From Clostridia bacterium (GTDB taxonomy: Bacteria > Bacillota_A > Clostridia > Oscillospirales > Acutalibacteraceae): a DNA stretch of 6,769 nt. Shown here one piece after another: positions 1 through 6,769 of the stretch; within the stretch, counting starts at the first letter, position 1, and every line of letters starts with the position of its first letter. Below the pieces are notes generated by a model. The model did no database searches and had not been told where the DNA came from. It saw nothing but the letters and a program-made list of their open reading frames with translations. Made by a program: the position numbers and the translations under genes. The DNA is taken from contig JAFYUD010000021.1 in assembly GCA_017549665.1 (NCBI GenBank), positions 1-6,769 of the forward strand, read 5' to 3'.

Positions 1-1787
<1,787 letters not shown>

Positions 1788-1802
1788 AGGAGATTTTGAT
1801 TT

Positions 1803-4340
1803 ATGGATGAAAACAATATTATAAATGATTCAAATATTGAAGAAGGCGCTGTAACAGGCGGCAGACTTATAGATGTTGACCTTAACAAGGAAATGAAAAA
1901 GTCATTCCTTGACTATTCAATGTCTGTCATCACTGCCCGTGCTCTTCCCGACGTAAGAGACGGTCTCAAGCCTGTTCACAGACGTATCCTTTACACAATG
2001 TTTGAAAACAGACTTATGCCCAATACAGCATACCGTAAATGTGCCGACACAGTCGGTGCAGTGCTCGGTCGTTACCATCCTCACGGTGACGCATCTGTTT
2101 ACGATGCAATGGTACGTCTTGCTCAGGATTTCTCAATGAGATATATGCTCGTTGACGGTCACGGTAACTTCGGTTCAGTTGACGGTGACCCCCCTGCAGC
2201 TTACCGATACACTGAGTCAAGAATGAGCAAGCTTTCACTTGAAATGCTTACAAATATTGACGAAGATACAGTTGACTTCATGCCCAACTACGACGACCGT
2301 CTGAAAGAGCCTACCGTACTTCCTTCAAAGTACCCCAACCTTCTTGTAAACGGCTCAACAGGTATCGCCGTCGGTATGGCAACAAATATTCCTCCTCACA
2401 ACCTCGGTGAAGTAATTGACGCTATTTACTGCGTTATGGATAATCCTGATGCTTCAGTTGCCGAGCTTATGGAGCATGTAAAAGGCCCTGACTTCCCCAC
2501 AGCAGGTATTATCATGGGTAAAGCAGGTATAAGAGCAGCTTATGCAACAGGCAGAGGTAAAATCCAGCTTCGTGCAAGGGCTGAAATCGTCGAGGGTAAA
2601 AACGACAGATATAAAATCGTTATCACAGAGCTTCCTTATCAGGTAAACAAGGCAAGACTTATCGAGTCAATTGCTGACCTTGTAAAGGATAAGAAAATTG
2701 AAGGTATTTCTGATATCAACGACTATTCAAACCGTGACGGTATGAATGTTGTTATCGACCTTAAGCGTGATGCTAACCCTCAGGTTATTCTCAATCAGCT
2801 TTATTCCTTCACACAGCTTCAGATTTCTTACGGTATCATCCTTCTTGCACTTGTAAACGGTGAGCCTAAGATTCTTACTCTTAAAGAGATTATAAATCAC
2901 TACATCAGCCATCAGTGTGATGTTATTCTCAGAAGAACACGCTTCAGACTCAAGAAGGCTGAGGAAAGAGCACACATCGTTGAAGCTCTTATCAAGGCTC
3001 TTGACATCATCGATGAGGTTATTGCTCTTCTTAAAAAATCAAAGAGTGTCCAGGAAGGTAAACAGGCTTTGATGGACAACTTCGGTTTTGACGAAATTCA
3101 GGCTACACACATCGTTCAGATGCGTCTTGGTCAGCTTACAGGTCTTGAAAGACAGAAGCTTGAGGACGAAATGGCTGAGCTTCTTGCAAAAATTGCAGAA
3201 TATAACGAGATTCTCAATTCTCATGACAAGGTTCTTGAAATCATCAAGGCTGAGCTTAACGAAATCAGAGCTAAGTATGATGACGACAGAAGAACAGAAA
3301 TTCAGAACATCAGCGGTGAGGTTGATATTGAAGACCTTATTCCTGAAGAAAACTGCATTTTCACTCTTACAACAATGGGTTACATCAAGCGTCAGCCCGT
3401 AGACACTTATAAGCTTCAGAAGAGAGGCGGTAAGGGCGTTATCGGTATGACAAGAAGAGAAGAGGACTTTGCAGAAACAATGTTCTCATGCTCAACTCAT
3501 GACTATATCATGTTCTACACCACAAAGGGTAAGGCATACAGACTCAAGGGCTACGAAATTCCCGAGGGCAGCCGTACAAGTAAGGGTATGAACATCGTAA
3601 ATCTTCTTCCCCTTGAGGCAGACGAAAAGGTATCTGCAATGATCCGTGTTCCCAAGGATGAAAATGAAGAGGAGCTCTTCCTTTGTATGTTCACAAGAAA
3701 GGGTATCATCAAGCGTTCAGCTCTTTCAGAGTACAAGACTATCCGTAAGACAGGTATCATCGCCATCAATCTTGATGAAGATGACGAGCTTGCATGGGTC
3801 AAGCTTACTCACGGCAATGACGATATCATTCTTGCAACAAAGAAGGGTATGTCAATCCGCTTCAACGAAAATGACGCACGTCCCATCGGCAGAACAGCAA
3901 GAGGTGTCCGTGCAATCAGCCTCAAGGAAGGCGACGAAGTTGTGGGTATGGATATCATCACTGATGACAGCTGTGTGCTTACAGTCAGTGAAACAGGTTA
4001 CGGCAGACGCAGTATGGGTGCTGACTACAGAGTTCAGTCCAGAGGCGGTATGGGTCTTATCAACTACCGTACAGAGCAGTATGGTGAGGTTGCTGCACTC
4101 AGAGTCGTAAACGAAGATGAAGATCTTATCATTATTTCTTCCGACGGTGTTATTATCCGTATTCCCGTTGACAGCATCAGCGTATTTGCAAGACCGTCAA
4201 AGGGTGTAAGAGTAATGAAGGTCAAAGAAGGCGAAAGAGTTGTTACTCTTACAAATATCGAGCACAGCGAAGAGGAAACAGAAACTGAAAATACTCAGGA
4301 AGCACCCTCTGAAGCTGCTGAAGAAAATAACGAAGAGTAA
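1803..4340 (+). CDS. gyrA: DNA gyrase subunit A, complete
   Basis: DNA breakage-reunion subunit of gyrase, 845 residues, within the usual GyrA range. The ATG follows a strong AAAGGAGA ribosome site that overlaps the gyrB stop, with a 15-base intergenic gap, so the two are surely one operon. Numbering runs 14 ahead of E. coli because of an acidic N-terminal extension. The winged-helix region has H-P-H-G-D at 92-96. The catalytic tyrosine is Tyr136 (2208-2210) within A-A-Y-R-Y-T-E. The position of E. coli Ser83 is Ala97, while Asp87 is kept as Asp101. A coiled-coil region follows at roughly 380-500. The GyrA box Q-K-R-G-G-K-G is at 539-545 (3417-3437), which separates it from ParC. A C-terminal beta-pinwheel with six recognisable blade repeats (F-T-L-T-T-M-G type) spans about 510-815. 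A second box-like Q-S-R-G-G-M-G is at 745-751. The last 26 residues form a Glu-rich tail. Confidence 0.98.
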   Translation: MDENNIINDSNIEEGAVTGGRLIDVDLNKEMKKSFLDYSMSVITARALPDVRDGLKPVHRRILYTMFENRLMPNTAYRKCADTVGAVLGRYHPHGDASVYDAMVRLAQDFSMRYMLVDGHGNFGSVDGDPPAAYRYTESRMSKLSLEMLTNIDEDTVDFMPNYDDRLKEPTVLPSKYPNLLVNGSTGIAVGMATNIPPHNLGEVIDAIYCVMDNPDASVAELMEHVKGPDFPTAGIIMGKAGIRAAYATGRGKIQLRARAEIVEGKNDRYKIVITELPYQVNKARLIESIADLVKDKKIEGISDINDYSNRDGMNVVIDLKRDANPQVILNQLYSFTQLQISYGIILLALVNGEPKILTLKEIINHYISHQCDVILRRTRFRLKKAEERAHIVEALIKALDIIDEVIALLKKSKSVQEGKQALMDNFGFDEIQATHIVQMRLGQLTGLERQKLEDEMAELLAKIAEYNEILNSHDKVLEIIKAELNEIRAKYDDDRRTEIQNISGEVDIEDLIPEENCIFTLTTMGYIKRQPVDTYKLQKRGGKGVIGMTRREEDFAETMFSCSTHDYIMFYTTKGKAYRLKGYEIPEGSRTSKGMNIVNLLPLEADEKVSAMIRVPKDENEEELFLCMFTRKGIIKRSALSEYKTIRKTGIIAINLDEDDELAWVKLTHGNDDIILATKKGMSIRFNENDARPIGRTARGVRAISLKEGDEVVGMDIITDDSCVLTVSETGYGRRSMGADYRVQSRGGMGLINYRTEQYGEVAALRVVNEDEDLIIISSDGVIIRIPVDSISVFARPSKGVRVMKVKEGERVVTLTNIEHSEEETETENTQEAPSEAAEENNEE

Positions 4341-4345
4341 TTGAT

Positions 4346-4367
4346 TTTTCCGCATGGAAGGTTTTTT
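4346..4367 (+). promoter_or_regulatory. Weak hairpin plus T-tract between gyrA and the LCP gene
   Basis: In the 34-base gap after gyrA, TTTTCC (4346-4351) can pair with GGAAGG (4356-4361) around a GCAT loop, giving four Watson-Crick and two G-U pairs. Six T residues (4362-4367) follow. This has the layout of a weak intrinsic terminator or attenuator. The right arm is also the only good Shine-Dalgarno sequence for the LCP gene. The stem is short, so folding in vivo is doubtful. If real, it would lower expression of the third gene relative to the gyrase genes. Confidence 0.25.
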
Positions 4368-4374
4368 CTGAAGT

Positions 4375-5514
4375 ATGGATAAAAGAAACGATAAATGCGA
4401 GGTAATTAATGTACCTCCTAAAAAAAAGAAGATTCCGTGGAAAAATATATCCATATATGCTTCTGCTTCAGTTTTTATTCTCGTACTGTCTGTAGTATTG
4501 GGTGCACTGATTTATATGAACTCAATCGGTATAAATTATGTTTCACCCGATGATAATAATATTCAGTACGAGTCAAATACTGATGACCATGTTCTTTTTG
4601 AAGATCTTGAAGAAGAACAGGTTGAAGAGATGTATTCAATGATCACATCAGTCAGAAATGACAGCCGTATGTCAACCAAGCTTTACGACTGGTATACAAA
4701 CGGCGGTGATCATATGTATTCAAGGGATGTTCTGAACATTCTTATAATAGGTGTTGACGGCAGAGAAGCAAGCATGCAGGGTAACAGCGATGCTATGATG
4801 CTTGCATCTGTCAATAAAAAGACGGAAAGTATAACTCTTTGTTCATTCCTGCGTGACAGTTACACCTATTTTGAAACATCTGAAGGTATGGGATATTATT
4901 CCAAGCTCACATCCGCCTATGGATATGGTGGTGCTGATTGTCTGGTCAATGCAATTGAAAACAATTACAAAATAAGAATAGATTATTTTGTAACAGTTGA
5001 TTTTGCGTCATTTGAAAAGGTGATTGATGCCATCGGCGGTATAAATATGGACGTAACCGAAGAAGAAGCAAAGGCCATGGAGGATTATGCCAAAATAACA
5101 GGCGTGCCTCACGGCAAAAATGTGCATCTGACAGGTGAACATGCGCTGCTCTTTGCCCGTATGAGAAAAATTTACGCTACCGGTGACGTACAGCGAAGCC
5201 AGAATCAGCGTAAGGTTATCAATGCAATTATCAAAAAGACAAAAACACTAAGTCTTAATGATATAAATAACGTTGTACAGACACTCGGTCAGTATATTTA
5301 CACGGATTGTCCCATGTCAAAGATAATTTCACTGGGAACAAATGCAGTTATGGATAAGTGGTATAATTACAAAATCTATTCCATGGAGGCTCCGCCCGAA
5401 TCCGCAAGAAAGGATTATAAAGGAAGCACATGGATGTGGATGGTGGATTATCCCTATTCGGCACAATACGTACAGAAGCAGATTTACGGTGAGACGAATA
5501 TTGTTATTCAATAA
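4375..5514 (+). CDS. LytR-CpsA-Psr (LCP) family cell-wall glycopolymer ligase
   Basis: LCP proteins transfer undecaprenyl-phosphate-linked glycopolymers (teichoic acids, capsule) to peptidoglycan on the outer face of the membrane. This one has 379 residues, typical for the family. A Lys-rich cytoplasmic N-terminus (PPKKKK, 14-19) is followed by one membrane segment at about 27-48, then an acidic linker (about 58-86), then the LCP domain at about 118-292. Family signatures visible are N-I-L-I-I-G-V-D-G-R (121-130, Asp128), N-S-D (Asp139), F-L-R-D (Arg160, Asp161), A-Y-G-Y-G-G (181-186), V-D-F..A-I-G-G (208-222), A-R-M-R (Arg262, Arg264) and G-D-V-Q-R-S-Q-N-Q-R (Arg274, Arg279). These match the acidic and arginine residues that bind lipid pyrophosphate and metal. 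The only plausible ribosome site, GGAAGG at 4356, is a long 13 bases from the ATG. No other Met precedes the membrane segment. Codon use has more ATA and is less biased than in gyrA, suggesting lower expression. The exact polymer cannot be told. Confidence 0.92.
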   Translation: MDKRNDKCEVINVPPKKKKIPWKNISIYASASVFILVLSVVLGALIYMNSIGINYVSPDDNNIQYESNTDDHVLFEDLEEEQVEEMYSMITSVRNDSRMSTKLYDWYTNGGDHMYSRDVLNILIIGVDGREASMQGNSDAMMLASVNKKTESITLCSFLRDSYTYFETSEGMGYYSKLTSAYGYGGADCLVNAIENNYKIRIDYFVTVDFASFEKVIDAIGGINMDVTEEEAKAMEDYAKITGVPHGKNVHLTGEHALLFARMRKIYATGDVQRSQNQRKVINAIIKKTKTLSLNDINNVVQTLGQYIYTDCPMSKIISLGTNAVMDKWYNYKIYSMEAPPESARKDYKGSTWMWMVDYPYSAQYVQKQIYGETNIVIQ

Positions 5515-5529
5515 TTTACAAATTACAAT
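5501..5529 (+). promoter_or_regulatory. Possible sigma-A promoter for the dehydrogenase gene
   Basis: TTGTTA (5501-5506, 4 of 6 to consensus) lies 17 bases before TACAAT (5524-5529, 5 of 6). Transcription would start near 5536, leaving a leader of about 47 bases before the ATG at 5583. The -35 box lies inside the end of the LCP gene. TACAAT recurs at 5531 and 5538 because of the heptamer array, so the -10 is not unique. This is a pattern match in AT-rich DNA and is tentative. Confidence 0.3.
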
Positions 5530-5543
5530 GTACAATTTACAAT
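5516..5543 (+). repeat. Four tandem heptamers, consensus TTACAAT
   Basis: Directly after the LCP stop codon the sequence reads TTACAAA (5516), TTACAAT (5523), GTACAAT (5530) and TTACAAT (5537): four units with an exact 7-base period and at most one change each from the consensus. Three units contain TACAAT, a near-consensus -10 hexamer. Short AT-rich heptamer arrays of this style are, as I recall, common between genes in Clostridia. Whether this is a dispersed genomic repeat cannot be judged from one copy. Confidence 0.8.
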
Positions 5544-5566
5544 GGGTTTTTATTTGATTGTACATT
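5527..5566. repeat. Perfect 10-bp inverted repeat before the dehydrogenase gene
   Basis: AATGTACAAT (5527-5536) is the exact reverse complement of ATTGTACATT (5557-5566), with 20 bases between the arms. The left arm overlaps the heptamer array and the right arm ends 5 bases before the ribosome site. Each arm contains the palindrome TGTACA. It could be a regulator binding pair, a leader hairpin, or the ends of a small dispersed repeat. It is not a + strand terminator, since A residues, not T, follow it. Confidence 0.65.
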
Positions 5567-5571
5567 AAAAA

Positions 5572-5577
5572 AGGTGA
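5572..5577 (+). promoter_or_regulatory. Ribosome binding site that fixes the dehydrogenase start
   Basis: AGGTGA (5572-5577) sits five bases before the ATG at 5583. A GTG in the same frame at 5574 lies inside this site and so cannot be the start. Choosing the ATG gives an N-terminus (MFNHANLNGR) that leads into the first beta strand at the distance usual for the family. Confidence 0.85.
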
Positions 5578-5582
5578 TATTT

Positions 5583-6434
5583 ATGTTTAATCATGCAAAT
5601 TTAAACGGCAGAGTAGCAGTAGTTACAGGCGGCGGCGGTGTTCTCTGTTCAGGCTTTGCAAAGGACCTTGCAGCTCAGGGTGTTAAGGTTGCTGTTCTTG
5701 ACCTTAATAAGGAAGCAGCTCAGGCTGTTGCGGACGAAATCAATGCAAACGGCGGTACAGCTATCGGTGTAGGCTGTAATGTTCTTGAAAAAGCAAGTCT
5801 TGACGCAGCAAGAGATGAAGTCAATGCAAAGCTCGGCACTTGTGATATCCTTATCAACGGTGCAGGCGGAAATAACCCCAAGGGAACAACCTCAAAGGAG
5901 AAGTTTGAGCTTACAGATATTGCTGAAAAGGCAGAGGGTGTAAAGACATTCTTTGACCTTGATCCCAGCGGAATTGAATTTGTTTTCAATCTCAACTTCC
6001 TTGGTACTCTTCTTACAACTCAGGCATTTGCAATTGATATGGTAGGTAAGGAAAATACTACTATCATCAACATTTCTTCAATGAATTCAATCCGTCCTCT
6101 TACAAAAATCCCTGCATATTCAGCAGCAAAGGCAGCGATTTCAAACTTTACTCAGTTTATGGCTGTTCATTTCTCAGATGTAGGCATCAGAGTAAACGCA
6201 ATCGCACCCGGATTTTTCGCAACAAATCAGAACAAGGCTCTTCTTTTCAATGAGGACGGCTCACTTACACCCCGTTCAGAAAAGATCATCGGACACACAC
6301 CTCTTGGCAGATTCGGTACTCCCGAAGATCTTACAGGTGCACTCCTTTTCCTTGCTGATGAAAGCTATTCTGCATTTGTAACAGGTGTTATTCTTCCTGT
6401 TGACGGCGGTTTCGCAGCATATTCAGGCGTATAA
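5583..6434 (+). CDS. SDR-family oxidoreductase, probable D-mannonate oxidoreductase (UxuB-like)
   Basis: Cytoplasmic NAD(H)-dependent short-chain dehydrogenase of 283 residues. The cofactor loop reads T-G-G-G-G-V-L-C (15-22), a variant of the classical TGxxxGxG. Asp40 ends the second strand, favouring NAD over NADP. N-G-A-G-G is at 92-96. The catalytic tetrad is Asn138, Ser166, Tyr179 and Lys183 (Y-S-A-A-K), followed by P-G at 209-210. The V-L-C variant, the longer loop at about 98-130, A-P-G-F-F-A-T-N-Q-N and the ending V-D-G-G-F-A-A-Y-S-G-V closely resemble, from memory, Bacillus UxuB/YjmF. That enzyme interconverts D-fructuronate and D-mannonate (EC 1.1.1.57) in glucuronate breakdown. Gluconate 5-dehydrogenase or another polyol dehydrogenase remains possible. 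No uxuA or uxaC is adjacent: the gene appears to form its own unit, bounded by the repeat region upstream and a strong terminator downstream. The strongly biased codon use (CTT, GCA, GGC) resembles that of the gyrase genes and suggests good expression. Confidence 0.85.
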   Translation: MFNHANLNGRVAVVTGGGGVLCSGFAKDLAAQGVKVAVLDLNKEAAQAVADEINANGGTAIGVGCNVLEKASLDAARDEVNAKLGTCDILINGAGGNNPKGTTSKEKFELTDIAEKAEGVKTFFDLDPSGIEFVFNLNFLGTLLTTQAFAIDMVGKENTTIINISSMNSIRPLTKIPAYSAAKAAISNFTQFMAVHFSDVGIRVNAIAPGFFATNQNKALLFNEDGSLTPRSEKIIGHTPLGRFGTPEDLTGALLFLADESYSAFVTGVILPVDGGFAAYSGV

Positions 6435-6445
6435 ATTAATGCATC

Positions 6446-6473
6446 ACAGCTGTCTTCGGACAGCTGTTTTTTT
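6446..6473 (+). terminator. Intrinsic terminator after the dehydrogenase gene
   Basis: ACAGCTGTC (6446-6454) pairs perfectly with GACAGCTGT (6459-6467) around a TTCG loop. The closing C-G pair makes the extra-stable cUUCGg tetraloop. Seven T residues follow (6467-6473). It begins 12 bases after the stop codon. There is no matching A-tract upstream, so it acts on + strand transcripts only. Confidence 0.95.
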
Positions 6474-6474
6474 A

Positions 6475-6503
6475 TTGACAATTATATATACTGATGCTAT
6501 AAT
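6475..6503 (+). promoter_or_regulatory. Full-consensus sigma-A promoter for the export permease
   Basis: TTGACA (6475-6480) and TATAAT (6498-6503) both match the housekeeping consensus exactly and are separated by the optimal 17 bases. TGC directly before the -10 adds an extended -10 element (TGn). The spacer is AT-rich. Transcription should start near 6510, giving a leader of about 30 bases before the ATG at 6540. No operator-like repeat is obvious, which suggests strong, largely constitutive transcription. Confidence 0.93.
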
Positions 6504-6539
6504 TAAAAATTGAAGTAGTATGTAATTCAGGTGTTGAAT

Positions 6540-6769
6540 ATGGGCATTTTTAAATCAATCGGAACCGTAATATCCGAAATATGGAACAATAAAATAAGAC
6601 TTATGCGCCTTGCATCTTATGAGCTTAAAAGTCAGCACGGCGGCACATTTTTCGGTTTTCTCTGGAATTTCCTTAACCCCGCACTGCAGATACTCGTTTA
6701 CTGGTTTGTTTTTGCAATCGGACTCAGACGTGGAAACGACATTGACGGCGTGCCTTACATTGTCTGGCT
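6540..6769 (+). CDS. ABC-2 type polysaccharide/teichoic acid export permease (Wzm/TagG-like), 3'-truncated
   Basis: N-terminal 76 residues of an integral membrane permease; the gene runs off the right edge. The ATG is preceded by AGGTG (6529-6533) with a 6-base spacing. The start MGIFKSIGTVISEIWNNKIR leads to an amphipathic region R-L-A-S-Y-E-L-K-S-Q (about 23-32). Next is the family hallmark G-F-L-W-N-F-L-N-P-A-L-Q (39-50), and then the first membrane helix at about 48-61. V-P-Y-I-V-W (71-76) matches the 'G-x-P-Y-x-x-F/W' stretch just before the second helix. This pattern is that of Wzm, TagG and RfbA, the membrane halves of exporters that move lipid-linked O-antigen, teichoic acid or similar glycans out of the cytoplasm. 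An ATPase gene (Wzt/TagH type) would normally follow, out of view. The nearby LCP gene fits a glycopolymer theme but is in a separate transcription unit. Confidence 0.85.
   Translation, partial: MGIFKSIGTVISEIWNNKIRLMRLASYELKSQHGGTFFGFLWNFLNPALQILVYWFVFAIGLRRGNDIDGVPYIVW

Noticed and set aside
3088..4110. Additional + strand frames of about 104 and 154 codons inside gyrA
   Set aside because: These are +1/+2 shadows of a continuous, fully conserved gyrA frame with no ribosome sites. Compositional bias alone explains their length.
4197..4454. Minus-strand open frame of 85 codons across the gyrA/LCP junction, with a hydrophobic Phe-rich product
   Set aside because: It overlaps two well-supported genes on the other strand. 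The hydrophobicity comes from reading the Glu/Lys-rich codons (gaa, aaa) in reverse.
5527..5566. The inverted repeat as a transcription terminator for the LCP gene
   Set aside because: The loop is 20 bases, the stem is AT-rich, and the right arm is followed by A residues, not a T-run.
5574..5576. GTG as an earlier start of the dehydrogenase
   Set aside because: It lies inside the ribosome binding site AGGTGA, which is correctly spaced for the ATG at 5583.
6520..6525. ATG-TAA start-stop element in the permease leader as a regulatory upstream ORF
   Set aside because: There is no convincing ribosome site ahead of it, and a six-base match is easily expected by chance in AT-rich DNA.

Overview
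The window is ordinary core chromosome of a low-to-moderate GC Gram-positive bacterium. The best guess is a member of the Clostridia in the Ruminococcaceae/Oscillospiraceae area. This rests on a compact gyrB without the proteobacterial insert, the Trp-containing '[13 protein letters not shown]' stretch in GyrB, the '[11 protein letters not shown]' stretch in GyrA, an LCP-family wall enzyme, strong AGGAG-type ribosome binding sites and AT-rich heptamer repeats between genes. The lineage call is an inference from remembered family sequences, not from a search.

Layout, all on the + strand: (1) 1-1787, DNA gyrase subunit B, missing about 42 N-terminal residues at the left edge; (2) 1803-4340, complete DNA gyrase subunit A; (3) 4375-5514, a membrane-anchored LytR-CpsA-Psr (LCP) protein 34 bases after gyrA and probably co-transcribed with it; (4) 5515-5582, a short intergenic region holding four tandem heptamers, a perfect 10-bp inverted repeat and a possible promoter; (5) 5583-6434, an NAD-type short-chain dehydrogenase most like Gram-positive D-mannonate oxidoreductase (UxuB); (6) 6446-6473, an intrinsic terminator with a UUCG loop; (7) 6475-6503, a full-consensus sigma-A promoter; (8) 6540 to the right edge, the N-terminus of an ABC-2 permease of the Wzm/TagG polysaccharide-export type. 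No stretch longer than 300 bases lacks a gene.

The gyrase subunits form the A2B2 supercoiling enzyme. The LCP protein would attach glycopolymers to peptidoglycan. The permease starts a separate transcription unit that probably exports such a glycopolymer. The dehydrogenase looks like a single-gene unit in hexuronate metabolism. I did not find a new biological system. The points most worth a second look are the non-standard residues at both classical quinolone positions of the gyrase, the heptamer/inverted-repeat element before the dehydrogenase, the hairpin covering the LCP ribosome binding site, and the tight terminator-promoter junction.
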